From the NCBI GenBank assembly GCA_008501765.1, contig QQUE01000015.1, positions 62,001 to 126,000 of the forward strand: a stretch of DNA of 64,000 nucleotides, written 5' to 3'. The notes beneath the pieces were generated by a model, which saw only the letters and a program-made list of their open reading frames with translations, had not been told where the DNA came from and did not search any database. Made by a program: the position numbers and the translations under genes. Position 1 is the first letter of the stretch. Every line of letters starts with the position of its first letter. The DNA comes from Calditrichota bacterium. GTDB lineage: Bacteria > Zhuqueibacterota > Zhuqueibacteria > Zhuqueibacterales > Geothermadaptataceae. This document shows, piece by piece, positions 19,679 through 28,042 of this stretch.

Positions 19679-20038
19679 CTATTTTTCAGGGCGAACGATG
19701 ATTGTTGGTTTTAACTCAATAAAACCGAATTTTTCTTTGGCAATTTTGTATATGCGACGGTAGCTGCTCAACTCTTCCGATTGAGCGCGCAACCGGGAGA
19801 TGTCATCAATTAAAATTTTCTGGACGCGCTGCAATGCTACAATTTCTTTGGTAATCTCACGAAATCGAATCCGCTCCCAGATGTAAAAAACAGACAAACA
19901 GGAGAGCAGGATAAAAACCAAAACGACCGGCAACCAGAGTAACCCATAATGGGATGGCCCAATATCCGGGCTTTTTTGTTTCTTTTTAACCGCGTTAGCC
20001 ATTTTCCGGGGGCTCCGCAGCTTGTGTTGTGCCGACAT
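19679..20038 (-). CDS. ftsL: Small single-pass divisome protein, FtsL-like
   Basis: This has the FtsL plan: a basic cytoplasmic N-terminus rich in Lys, one membrane helix ('LLWLPVVLVFILLSCLSVFY'), then a periplasmic coiled coil ('VALQRVQKILIDDISRLRAQ') and a short tail. FtsL bridges FtsQ/FtsB to the FtsW-FtsI synthase. Sequence conservation in FtsL is weak, so the name rests mainly on topology and on its place between rsmH and ftsI. A TTG at 20044 and ATGs at 20038 and 20002 are all possible starts; the last has GGAG about ten bases upstream and may be the true one. Confidence 0.8.
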   Translation of the reverse strand: MSAQHKLRSPRKMANAVKKKQKSPDIGPSHYGLLWLPVVLVFILLSCLSVFYIWERIRFREITKEIVALQRVQKILIDDISRLRAQSEELSSYRRIYKIAKEKFGFIELKPTIIVRPEK

Positions 20039-20046
20039 TTTCAAGT

Positions 20047-21045
20047 CTAAATTTTTTCAATGGCTCTCAATTTTGCGCTGCGTGCCCGCGGATTGCGCTG
20101 CACTTCATCGGATTGTGCTGTTATTACTTTCCGGATTAAAGATTTACCTTCAGGTTCGTGCCCACACACACACACGGGGATCTCCTTTGGGCAAATACAA
20201 CCGCGTGTTTTTTCTGCGATGAATTGTTTCGTCAGCCGGTCTTCGAGCGAATGATATGTGAGAACAACCAGACGCCCACCACTATTCAGAAGGTCAAATG
20301 ACGTTCGCAGAAATGTTTCGAGCTGACCAAGTTCATCATTTACATAAATGCGTAAAGCCTGAAAAACGCGGGCGATGGATTTAATCCGGTTTTTCGCTGG
20401 CAAATGGGCATCGAGTAGGCGAACAAGATCTTGTGTCATATGAATCGGATTAATTTTTCTCTCCCGGACGATTACTCTGGCGATATGCCGCGACTTTCTT
20501 TCTTCGCCGAATTTATAAATGATATCTGCCAGGTCCTTTTCATCAACTCCCGACAATAACTCAGCCACAGTTTGACCGCCATCCCTGTTCATCCGCAGGT
20601 CAAGTGGTCCTTCTTTCATAAAGCTAAATCCACGTTCGGCAGTGTCGAGCTGATAAGATGAAACGCCCAAATCTGCCAAGATCCCATCACAACCACGAAT
20701 TGAATGCTCGTCAGCAAAACTGGCTATTTCAGAAAATGCACCGTGCACCGCGATGAACCGGCTATCATTGCCAATTCTTTTCGCAGCAGCGCGATGCGCG
20801 TCAGCGTCTCTGTCGAGGCCGATCACAACGGCCTCTTCACTAAGTTGATTCAATAAAACTGATGTATGTCCGGCTCCGCCAAGCGTTGCATCGATGTAAG
20901 TGCCATTGAGATCGCCAACCAGATACTGCATCACCTCTGCTACCATAACCGGATCATGGTAATCGGAGCTGGCTTTCTCGCGTTGATCTTGCAATTTGTC
21001 AACCCTTCCTTGGGACACACCTGTTCCGGCATGCCTGTATTTCAC
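20047..21045 (-). CDS. rsmH: 16S rRNA (cytosine-1402-N4)-methyltransferase RsmH (MraW)
   Basis: RsmH uses S-adenosylmethionine to methylate N4 of C1402 in 16S rRNA. Family motifs are clear: 'YHDPVMVAEVMQYL' at the start of the conserved part, the SAM site 'YIDATLGGAGHTSVLL', 'GILADLGVSSYQLD', 'ERGFSFMKEGPLDLRM', and 'RLVVLTYHSLEDRLTKQF', with the C-terminal 'NPRARSAKLRAIE'. The first codon at 21045 is GTG without a ribosome site. A TTG 17 codons later has GGAAGG about ten bases before it and fits the usual protein start better, so the true N-terminus is uncertain. It follows mraZ by 69 bases. Confidence 0.96.
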   Translation of the reverse strand: MKYRHAGTGVSQGRVDKLQDQREKASSDYHDPVMVAEVMQYLVGDLNGTYIDATLGGAGHTSVLLNQLSEEAVVIGLDRDADAHRAAAKRIGNDSRFIAVHGAFSEIASFADEHSIRGCDGILADLGVSSYQLDTAERGFSFMKEGPLDLRMNRDGGQTVAELLSGVDEKDLADIIYKFGEERKSRHIARVIVRERKINPIHMTQDLVRLLDAHLPAKNRIKSIARVFQALRIYVNDELGQLETFLRTSFDLLNSGGRLVVLTYHSLEDRLTKQFIAEKTRGCICPKEIPVCVCGHEPEGKSLIRKVITAQSDEVQRNPRARSAKLRAIEKI

Positions 21046-21114
21046 GACTGCGATTAACAGCCGGGTGGGAATTTTAAGATGAGATTCTTTTCGGTGTCTC
21101 GCCGAGTTAACCTG

Positions 21115-21615
21115 TCAACTGCTTCCTCCATTTTCAGCACCGCTCTGTTGTTGATTTTTTGCCCGAGCGGTCATTCGCTTTAAAAATGTGTCAAATACTG
21201 CAGGATTCCAGATATCAAAAAAATTATTCATGCCGACAAATCGCACATTTTTACTGATTTCTGCCTCTTTCAGCATTTCATCCGGGATATTCAACCGGCC
21301 CTGTGCATCGATACTCACTTGATTAGTCGGCGCAGTAATTTCAAGCATTGTCAGCATTTGCAGTGGATCTTCACCGTCCCATTCATCCATTTTTCCGAGC
21401 ATATTTTGATTATAATAATCGATGGGATAGGCTCGAATAAAAAAGCATGATTCTTTTTCGATAATGCGGAGAGCAAGTGCATTCAATTCCTTGAGCTCAA
21501 TTATCTCCCGAATCCGTGCGGGAATATTTACCCTGCCCTTGGAATCGAGCGTAAAATCGAACTTGCCAGTGAAACTTTGAATCCGTTCACGGCCTTTTGA
21601 ATTTGCAGCTGCCAC
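21115..21615 (-). CDS. mraZ: Transcriptional regulator MraZ
   Basis: MraZ is an AbrB-like double swapped-hairpin DNA-binding protein that controls its own dcw operon. Two SpoVT/AbrB-type modules are visible: 'FTLDSKGRVNIPARIREI' at about 20-37 and 'VSIDAQGRLNIPDEMLKE' at about 100-118, each with the conserved DxxGR core. It has 166 residues, slightly longer than the usual 140-150 because of an extended tail. The start codon is GTG at 21615 with GGAG four bases upstream. It is the first gene of the dcw cluster and is preceded by repeat boxes that probably form its operator. Confidence 0.95.
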   Translation of the reverse strand: MAAANSKGRERIQSFTGKFDFTLDSKGRVNIPARIREIIELKELNALALRIIEKESCFFIRAYPIDYYNQNMLGKMDEWDGEDPLQMLTMLEITAPTNQVSIDAQGRLNIPDEMLKEAEISKNVRFVGMNNFFDIWNPAVFDTFLKRMTARAKNQQQSGAENGGSS

Positions 21616-21680
21616 TTCACTCCACTTTCATACATTTAGAGACTACTTTACTCCACTTTAGTGTAAATATACTCCAATTG
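21613..21680 (-). promoter_or_regulatory. Probable MraZ operator (MraZ-box repeats)
   Basis: On the minus strand upstream of mraZ are repeated boxes: TTGGAGT (about 21677), AAAGTGGAGT (from 21659), AAAGTAG (from 21649), AAAGTGGAGT (from 21628) and GAAGTGG (from 21618). Neighbouring pairs are 10 bp apart, about one helical turn, which matches the direct-repeat pattern of known MraZ sites (TGGGN- or AAAGTG-type repeats). The innermost pair overlaps the mraZ ribosome site and GTG start. Autoregulation by MraZ is inferred from the family. Confidence 0.75.
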
Positions 21681-22085
21681 AACACAAATGCAAGATTTTT
21701 TTGCGAAAAGAGAAAAATTACTTTTATTTGAAAAAAATTGCTTGCGGGATATTTTAGGTTCAAGAATTAGTTGTTTATAAAAAAGTGCAGTGTCAATGCA
21801 TGGATAGGTCGGATTGCAATGCCGATAATTTTTCCAATGATGAATTAATCTGATTAAAATTTGCCGAAAAATAAAAGAAGCAAATACACGGCCCGGAAGT
21901 TTTATTTCCAGGATAATCATTTCCATTGACTCGCACATTTTATTGAACGACATCTAATGGGGTTATTTAAAGCACGGCAGCACAATATAAGCTCAAAAAT
22001 ATCATAAAGGAGTTGTTGCAAAAGCTTGGAAGAAACCGTATTTTAATCAACACACTCAGCGTACAACTTTGAGAAAAAGGCACGA
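21681..22085. other. Divergent intergenic region between mraZ and the hydrolase gene
   Basis: About 400 bases, A/T-rich, between two divergent transcripts, so it should hold promoters for both the dcw cluster and the hydrolase-ABC genes. No promoter box could be assigned with confidence. A minus-strand open frame (21648-21953) has no family resemblance, Ile/Lys/Cys-rich random-like composition and overlaps the MraZ boxes, so it is not called as a gene. Confidence 0.5.
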
Positions 22086-22826
22086 TTGAAAATGAAAACT
22101 GGCATTCTCCTTATTCACGGATTCACTGGTTCTCCGAACTCGATGGCATGGCTGGCAGAAGAATTTAAAAGACGGGGATTTACTGTTGCGGTACCCAAAC
22201 TATGCGGCCACGGAGGCCAGCCGGACGACCTTATTGGTTGCACTTATAAAGACTGGCTTGCCGACGCGGAAGGTGCATTACGGCAATTGCAAAAAACTTG
22301 TGATTCAATAATTATCGCGGGACTTTCCCTTGGTGGGGCTATTTCTATCTATTTAGCGTCAAAATATCGAGTGAACGGCATTGTTACGATGGCGGCTCCG
22401 TTTTGTGTGAGCATTTGGACACGCACGTTCGCCTGGCTATTTTATCCCTTTGTGAAATACCAATATAAAGATGACGGGCCGGATATTAATGATAAAAGCG
22501 CCCTGAAAAATATGAATTCATACAATTTGTACCCCACAATTGTTTCTCACGAAGTGTTCAAATTTCTAAAAATCATGCGGAAAGTTATTCATACAATTAA
22601 TTGCCCGGTTTTGGTGTTGCATGGAGAAAACGACCATGTGGTAGATGTCGAAAATGCGGATAAAATTATGGAGGCATTGACCACGCCTGTAAAAATGAAA
22701 AAGACATTTAATAAAAGTTATCATATATTATCACTGGATTTCGACAAAGCAGAGGTCCGCGATTCTATTTTAAATTTTATCACTCAAAACATTGAAAAAG
22801 TTAGCGCACCAACGATTCAAACTTAG
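22086..22826 (+). CDS. Alpha/beta-hydrolase, carboxylesterase/monoacylglycerol lipase type
   Basis: This 246-residue alpha/beta hydrolase resembles EstB/Est30-type carboxylesterases. The N-terminal strand with 'GILLIHGFTGSPNSM' supplies the oxyanion 'HG' region; the nucleophile elbow is 'IIAGLSLGGAIS' (G-L-S-L-G, Ser about residue 81). The acid is likely in 'VLVLHGENDHVVDVENA' and the catalytic His in 'FNKSYHILSLD'. It probably hydrolyses short acyl esters in the cytoplasm; the natural substrate is unknown. Start could be TTG 22086 (AAGG five bases upstream) or ATG 22092. It lies 42 bp before the ABC exporter genes and may be co-transcribed with them. Confidence 0.88.
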   Translation: MKMKTGILLIHGFTGSPNSMAWLAEEFKRRGFTVAVPKLCGHGGQPDDLIGCTYKDWLADAEGALRQLQKTCDSIIIAGLSLGGAISIYLASKYRVNGIVTMAAPFCVSIWTRTFAWLFYPFVKYQYKDDGPDINDKSALKNMNSYNLYPTIVSHEVFKFLKIMRKVIHTINCPVLVLHGENDHVVDVENADKIMEALTTPVKMKKTFNKSYHILSLDFDKAEVRDSILNFITQNIEKVSAPTIQT

Positions 22827-22868
22827 TCCAGATTAGCAAATCCCGGACTGGGAAAAACCAGGAGAAGA

Positions 22869-24635
22869 ATGACAGAAACGAGTTCATCATTTTCAAAATT
22901 AGACCAATTAAAAAGCATTATCCCCTATCTTGCCAAATACAAACCCAAACTTTTTTTAGGTTTTCTCTTTATTCTGCTCACGAATTTAGTGGCGGTGATC
23001 CAGCCAATATTCATTAAAAAGGCTGTTGATTCTCTGGAAACGGTTACAAGTGAAAAAGCGCTGGCAGTTTATGCCCTTTCACTTCTGGGAATTGCTTTTT
23101 TTGAAGGCATCTTTCTCTATTTTATGCGGCAGACAATTATCGTCGTTTCGCGCTACGTCGAATATGATTTACGAAACGACTATTTTGCCCATCTGCAAAA
23201 AATGAGCATCCAGTTTTTCCACAATCACCCCACCGGCGATTTAATGGCCAGGGCAACGAACGATCTCAATGCCGTTCGGGCGCTGGTTGGTCCCGGCATT
23301 ATGTATTTTGTCAATACAACGGTGAGACTGATCGGCACGCTCATCGTCATGCTTTCCATCAATAGTGTGCTGACATTTTTTGCATTGTTAACATTTCCAA
23401 TCATGGTTTTTGCAGTCGCCATCTTAATGCGCCGGATCCATGATTCGTTTAAACGGTCACAGGAACTCTATGCTGAAATTACGACGCATGCGCAGGAGAA
23501 TATCTCCGGAATTCGAATTGTCAAAGTTTACATTCAGGAAGAATTGGAGAAGCAGCGCTTTGAAAAACTCAACAAAAAATATGTTGCAGAGCGCTTGTCA
23601 CTCGCTAAAATCCGCGCCCTTCTTTGGGCTTGCATGGGATTTTTATCCGGGCTTGGCGTTTTAATTGTTCTGTGGGTTGGTGGACATCTTGTAGCAAACG
23701 GTACTATTTCTATCGGGTCGCTAACGGCCTTTTTCACCCTGCTGACGCATTTAACCTGGCCAATGATCGCTCTCGGATGGGTCATCAATCTAACGCAACA
23801 AGGCATCGCCTCGATGGCACGCATTAACGAGATATTGCACATCGAGCCGGAAATTGAGGCAAATCCAAACGGGAAAATGATTGATTCTCTCCGTGGAGAA
23901 ATTGAATTCAGAAACGTCAGTTTTAGTTATAATTCTGTCCCTGTGTTAAAAAATATTAGTTTGAAAATCAAAAGCGGAACCACCCTGGCAATCGTTGGCC
24001 GCACCGGTTCCGGGAAATCGACATTGGCGAATTTGATCCCACGATTGTTACAGCCTTCCAGTGGCGAAATATTAATTGACGGGCTCCCGATTGAGACGCT
24101 GTCATTGGCTGAATTGCGGAGAAATATTGGTCATGTGCCGCAGGAAACATTCTTGTTTTCAGAAAGCATCGCAGAAAATATCGCATTTGGCATCGGTGAT
24201 GCCAAACCGGAAGATGTCGAAAAAGCAGGCAAACTCTCTCAAGTACACAAAGATATTCTCGGATTCCCGCAAAAATATGAGACAGTGCTGGGCGAGCGTG
24301 GAATTAATATTTCAGGTGGCCAGAAGCAGCGAACCGCCATCAGCCGGGCGATAATCCGTAATCCTGCCATCTTGATTTTGGATGATGCCCTCTCTGCAGT
24401 GGACACCTACACAGAAGAGGAAATTCTCAAACGTTTGCGCCGGGAGCTGACGAAGCGAACCAATGTCATCATTTCCCATCGAATAAGTACAATTCGTGAT
24501 GCAGACAATATAATCGTATTGGAGAATGGGGAAATTGCCGAGCAGGGCGATCATAATTCCTTGCTGGAAAATGATGGTCTTTATGCCAATTTATATCAGA
24601 TGCAACTATTAGAAGAATCTTTGGAGGAGCTATAA
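22869..24635 (+). CDS. ABC exporter half-transporter with degenerate ATPase site (heterodimer subunit 1)
   Basis: This is a fused six-helix membrane domain (about 1-320) and ATPase domain (about 335-588) of the exporter type. Walker A is 'GRTGSGKST' (about 377-385), the signature is 'ISGGQKQRTAISRA', and Walker B is 'AILILDDALSAVD'. The catalytic glutamate that normally follows Walker B is aspartate, as in the non-catalytic-site subunit of BmrC/BmrD, LmrC/LmrD and TM287/288. It therefore likely pairs with the next gene. Substrate is unknown: drugs or lipids are typical of the family. The downstream gene starts directly after its stop codon. Confidence 0.92.
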   Translation: MTETSSSFSKLDQLKSIIPYLAKYKPKLFLGFLFILLTNLVAVIQPIFIKKAVDSLETVTSEKALAVYALSLLGIAFFEGIFLYFMRQTIIVVSRYVEYDLRNDYFAHLQKMSIQFFHNHPTGDLMARATNDLNAVRALVGPGIMYFVNTTVRLIGTLIVMLSINSVLTFFALLTFPIMVFAVAILMRRIHDSFKRSQELYAEITTHAQENISGIRIVKVYIQEELEKQRFEKLNKKYVAERLSLAKIRALLWACMGFLSGLGVLIVLWVGGHLVANGTISIGSLTAFFTLLTHLTWPMIALGWVINLTQQGIASMARINEILHIEPEIEANPNGKMIDSLRGEIEFRNVSFSYNSVPVLKNISLKIKSGTTLAIVGRTGSGKSTLANLIPRLLQPSSGEILIDGLPIETLSLAELRRNIGHVPQETFLFSESIAENIAFGIGDAKPEDVEKAGKLSQVHKDILGFPQKYETVLGERGINISGGQKQRTAISRAIIRNPAILILDDALSAVDTYTEEEILKRLRRELTKRTNVIISHRISTIRDADNIIVLENGEIAEQGDHNSLLENDGLYANLYQMQLLEESLEEL

Positions 24636-26426
24636 TTGTCAGAGCACCAGGAAGAAAATGCCGTAAAATCCTACGATCACATCTTAATGAAACGGCTGAT
24701 TTTATATACACGACCATACATCACTCAATGGATTTCAGCAATTGCGGTTTTGTTTATTGCTTCGTTGCTGCAACTGTCTATCCCGAAATTTACTCAAGTT
24801 GCAATTGACGATTATATCAGAACTGGAGACCTTGCTGGGCTAACGCCAATTATTAGCTTGTTTTTTCTTGTTTTAACAGGATTATTTGTAACGCAATACG
24901 TTCAAATGTACATCATGGACTGGATCGGGCAAAAGATTATGTTTGATTTGCGCCGTGCTGTTTTTGGCCACATCCAGCATTTGCCGCTCAAATTTTTCAA
25001 CAAAAATCCGGTTGGCAAACTGATGACCCGCGTCACATCGGACATCGAATCATTAAATGAGCTATTTACCTCTGGCCTTGTGGCGATTTTCGGTGATGTG
25101 ATCACGCTGGTCGGTATTGTGATAATCATGTTTCTCCTCAATTGGAAGCTGGCTCTTTTAACTATGTTTATTCTGCCAGCGCTATTTTTTGTTTCTATCA
25201 TTTTTAAAATCAAAGTCCGGAATGCCTTTCGGCTTGTGCGCAGCAGGATTGCAAAAATCAATGCCTACTTGCAGGAAAATATTAGTGGCATGGTTGTATC
25301 GCAACTCTTTAATCGTGAAGAGAAAAATTTTAAAAAATTTGACGACCTGAATCACGATCACCTTTCGGCTTTTCTAAAAACAATTTTTTATTTTGCAATT
25401 TTCTTTCCGCTCACAGGATTTATTTCTGCCATGACAACGGCCATAATAATTTGGTATGGCGGGGTGCAAATTATGACCGGCGCCCTGACTTTTGGTGGTA
25501 TCGTAGCCTTTTTACAGTATGTCTTCATGTTCTATCGCCCGATCCGCGATCTCTCGGAAAAATACAACATCCTGCAGTCAGCAATGGCGGCGAGCGAGCG
25601 TGTTTTTCATTTGCTGGATGAGCCTGTTGAGGAGGAAAATGAGCAGACTACTAATGTCGATCCGCAGCACGCCCGTGGAAAAATTGAGTTTAAAAATGTA
25701 TGGTTTGCCTATTCTGATGAAAATTGGATATTGAAGGATATTAACCTGAAAATTAATCCCGGGGAAAACGTGGCTATTGTTGGCGCAACAGGCTCCGGGA
25801 AAACCACATTGATTAATTTACTCGGTCGATTTTACAATATACAGCGTGGCGATATTTCACTTGACGGGGAGAATATCAAAAATTACTCGTTACACGATTT
25901 GCGAAGTCAAATGAGCATCGTGTTGCAGGATGTATTTCTCTTCGCGGGCACAATTGCCGAAAATATAAGCCTGGGCAACTCAAAGATAAATGATGACCAA
26001 ATTCGGGAGGCTGCAGCGAATGTAAATGCCAGCGATTTTATCAACGTGTTGCCGCAATCATTTGATACAGAACTAAATGAACGCGGCTCAACCCTATCTG
26101 TTGGCCAGCGCCAGCTCCTGGCGTTTGCCCGGGCTTTGGCCCACGATCCTGCCATACTTATCCTGGACGAAGCAACCTCGAGCATCGATACCGAAACCGA
26201 GCAGCTTATCCAAATTGCCTTAAATAAATTGATGACAAACCGCACATCAATTATCATCGCTCACCGGCTCTCGACCATCAAAAATGTTGATAAAATCATT
26301 GTTTTGCACCACGGCGAAGTGAGAGAAGTCGGTTCGCATCAAGAATTATTAAAGCTTGAGGGTTTGTATTACAAATTGTATCAACTGCAGTTCGCAAATC
26401 AGGATAAATTGGAGAATGCGGCATAA
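24636..26426 (+). CDS. ABC exporter half-transporter with intact ATPase site (heterodimer subunit 2)
   Basis: This is the second half-transporter, with six membrane helices (about 35-320) and an ATPase domain. Walker A is 'GATGSGKTTLINLL' (about 383), the signature 'LSVGQRQLLAFARA' and Walker B 'AILILDEATSSIDTETE' with the canonical Glu. The signature motif has Val in place of the usual Gly (LSVGQ), a known variant in the BmrD/LmrD side of heterodimers. The start is a TTG immediately after the previous stop, with GGAGGAG six bases upstream, so the pair is tightly coupled. Together they should form an inner-membrane exporter with one fully active ATP site. Confidence 0.93.
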   Translation: MSEHQEENAVKSYDHILMKRLILYTRPYITQWISAIAVLFIASLLQLSIPKFTQVAIDDYIRTGDLAGLTPIISLFFLVLTGLFVTQYVQMYIMDWIGQKIMFDLRRAVFGHIQHLPLKFFNKNPVGKLMTRVTSDIESLNELFTSGLVAIFGDVITLVGIVIIMFLLNWKLALLTMFILPALFFVSIIFKIKVRNAFRLVRSRIAKINAYLQENISGMVVSQLFNREEKNFKKFDDLNHDHLSAFLKTIFYFAIFFPLTGFISAMTTAIIIWYGGVQIMTGALTFGGIVAFLQYVFMFYRPIRDLSEKYNILQSAMAASERVFHLLDEPVEEENEQTTNVDPQHARGKIEFKNVWFAYSDENWILKDINLKINPGENVAIVGATGSGKTTLINLLGRFYNIQRGDISLDGENIKNYSLHDLRSQMSIVLQDVFLFAGTIAENISLGNSKINDDQIREAAANVNASDFINVLPQSFDTELNERGSTLSVGQRQLLAFARALAHDPAILILDEATSSIDTETEQLIQIALNKLMTNRTSIIIAHRLSTIKNVDKIIVLHHGEVREVGSHQELLKLEGLYYKLYQLQFANQDKLENAA

Positions 26427-26455
26427 AAAAAGCCCCCAGTTTGCACCAGGGGCCC
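26424..26455 (-). terminator. Terminator of the atypical response-regulator gene
   Basis: Read on the minus strand, a short G/C-rich stem (GGGGC with GCCCC, extended by weaker pairs) is followed by seven T. It lies 28 bases after the stop codon of the minus-strand regulator and between the two convergent genes. It may also slow transcription from the ABC genes, but only the minus strand has the T run. Confidence 0.7.
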
Positions 26456-26481
26456 GGAGGGAGGAAATTTATGAAAAAAGA

Positions 26482-27165
26482 CTATAAAAAGCGATATCCT
26501 GTACCGTGAATTGTTTCAATATATTGGGATGGATATTTATATTCGCCCAGCTTTTCACGCAGGCGTTTAATATGAACATCGACAGTCCTGTTTGTAACAT
26601 AAACCTTTTTGCCCCACACTTTTTCTAAAATTTCTTTCCTGCTAAAAACGTTGTTCCGTCGCGAGGCCAAAAGATACAATAGTTTAAATTGAATATAAGT
26701 TAAATCGATAGGTTTGCCTGCCTTGCGTACGCGATGTTCATCCAAATCGATTTCGATATCTTTAACTCGAATCTTTTTGTTGTCGAACATTGCGAGTCGG
26801 CGGGCAATTGCTTTAATGCGAGCGGCCATTTCCCGGGCATGCACGGGCAGTCTGATAAACTCATCAGCACCACTTTCGAGGCCTTTGATCCGCAAGTTTT
26901 CATCACTTGATTCAGACATGAGAATGAGAGCTGATTTGCGGGTGACCAAATCATCTTTCAGTTCGGAACATACGAGCCAGGCATCTTCTCCGAAATCATC
27001 CATGTTCAGCATTATAGCTATCGGTTTGTCCCGCAAGGCCATATCCTGAGCGATGTCAACCTGATCAGAATTAATAAACGTGAAACCATCACGTTCCAGT
27101 AGCATTTTTAGTGTTTCGGTTTGGCTTTTTTCGCTCCCGAAGTGAAGTACAGTCCCTCTATCCAT
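26482..27165 (-). CDS. OmpR/PhoB-family regulator with degenerate receiver domain
   Basis: A receiver-like domain (about 1-115) is followed by an intact OmpR winged helix (about 130-227), with 'LTYIQFKLLYLLASR', 'SRKEILEKVWGKKVYV' and 'TVDVHIKRLREKLG' ending in 'IETIHGTGYRFL'. The receiver lacks its usual residues: the N-terminal acidic pair is absent, the phosphoacceptor Asp position aligns with Asn54 in 'IMLNMDDFG', and the conserved Lys of 'TKP' aligns with Leu in 'DEFIRLPV'. It probably acts without classical phosphorylation. GGAGGAG just before the ATG at 27165 fixes the start; the frame runs to a TTG at 27177. No kinase is adjacent. Confidence 0.88.
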   Translation of the reverse strand: MDRGTVLHFGSEKSQTETLKMLLERDGFTFINSDQVDIAQDMALRDKPIAIMLNMDDFGEDAWLVCSELKDDLVTRKSALILMSESSDENLRIKGLESGADEFIRLPVHAREMAARIKAIARRLAMFDNKKIRVKDIEIDLDEHRVRKAGKPIDLTYIQFKLLYLLASRRNNVFSRKEILEKVWGKKVYVTNRTVDVHIKRLREKLGEYKYPSQYIETIHGTGYRFL

Positions 27166-27177
27166 CAGCTCCTCCAA

Positions 27178-27631
27178 AGGTTGAAGTTAGTCCTATGATT
27201 ATGTACCGCGAACATTGATTTTGGTTTTCTTCACTTCCGAAACAATTATTAAAAACGAGGTGCCTGAGAAAAGTACTGAATATCTTCAGAGTGAAGACCG
27301 CAGCCAATAACCAGCTGTTGTATCCTTGGTTTATAACATGCCGGTTATATAGCAACTGGTGTGCCATTTCGGAACGAAAATAATTACTGAGAAACAAATT
27401 TATCGATAATGCCCCAAAAATATCTTCTAACTAATATTTTTTCAGCATATTAAGAAGATTCAATAATTTTGACTTAAACAACAAATAGATTGAAATTAAT
27501 ATGATTGTATGACTTTTATTGAAAAATGAGCGGACTGAATCCGACCATTTCTGGCCCAAAATCAATCACACGCCACAAACTGGCTGGAAATCGGTCACAG
27601 TATTGTCACATAATTTGCCCGACTGCTGAAT
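27178..27631. other. Intergenic region between exbD-like gene and regulator gene
   Basis: About 450 A/T-rich bases follow the end of the ExbD-like gene and precede (in transcription) the atypical regulator, so it should contain the regulator promoter. I see no RNA gene, no strong hairpin and no convincing open frame. The minus-strand frame at 27158-27397 overlaps the regulator start and lacks any family features. Confidence 0.45.
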
Positions 27632-28042
27632 TTATTTCTGCTCAGCGGAACTGCTCGTAGCAACAATGAGTTTTTTAACGCCTGCAAGCCGGGCTTTATC
27701 CATTACTTTTACAACCTTGCCATGATTCACATCAGTGTCTGCTTTTAGGGTTAAAGCCTGATCTTTCATTTCGGGTAAAATGTTTTTGATTTTATTTTCA
27801 AGGCTATCAACATCAACCTGATTGTCGTTTAGAAACAAGTCACCCGGGGCCGTCAAATAAAGCGTGAATTCCTTTTTCTCGCCAATTTCTGCACTCGTCG
27901 CTTCCGGCAATGTCAACTTCATTCCGGGTTCTTCGAGAAATGTTGAGGAAACCATAAAAAATATGAGCAAAAGAAAGAGAACGTCGATGAGAGAAGTCAC
28001 ATTAATAACCGGTTTTCTCTTTTTCTTTATTTTAAGCTGCAT
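27632..28042 (-). CDS. exbD: ExbD/TolR-family proton-channel subunit
   Basis: ExbD-type proteins work with ExbB to turn the proton gradient into motion that TonB or TolA delivers to the outer membrane. This one has 136 residues: a basic N-terminus, one membrane helix in 'NVTSLIDVLFLLLIFFMV' containing the conserved channel aspartate (Asp of 'LIDV'), and a small periplasmic domain. It begins in the last 11 bases of the ExbB-like gene (ATG at 28042), so translation is coupled. It is the last gene of the tonB-exbB-exbD set. Confidence 0.9.
   Translation of the reverse strand: MQLKIKKKRKPVINVTSLIDVLFLLLIFFMVSSTFLEEPGMKLTLPEATSAEIGEKKEFTLYLTAPGDLFLNDNQVDVDSLENKIKNILPEMKDQALTLKADTDVNHGKVVKVMDKARLAGVKKLIVATSSSAEQK

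Noticed and set aside
21648-21953. 101-residue minus-strand frame upstream of mraZ
   Set aside because: It overlaps the MraZ boxes and has random-like composition; the region is better explained as promoter and operator.
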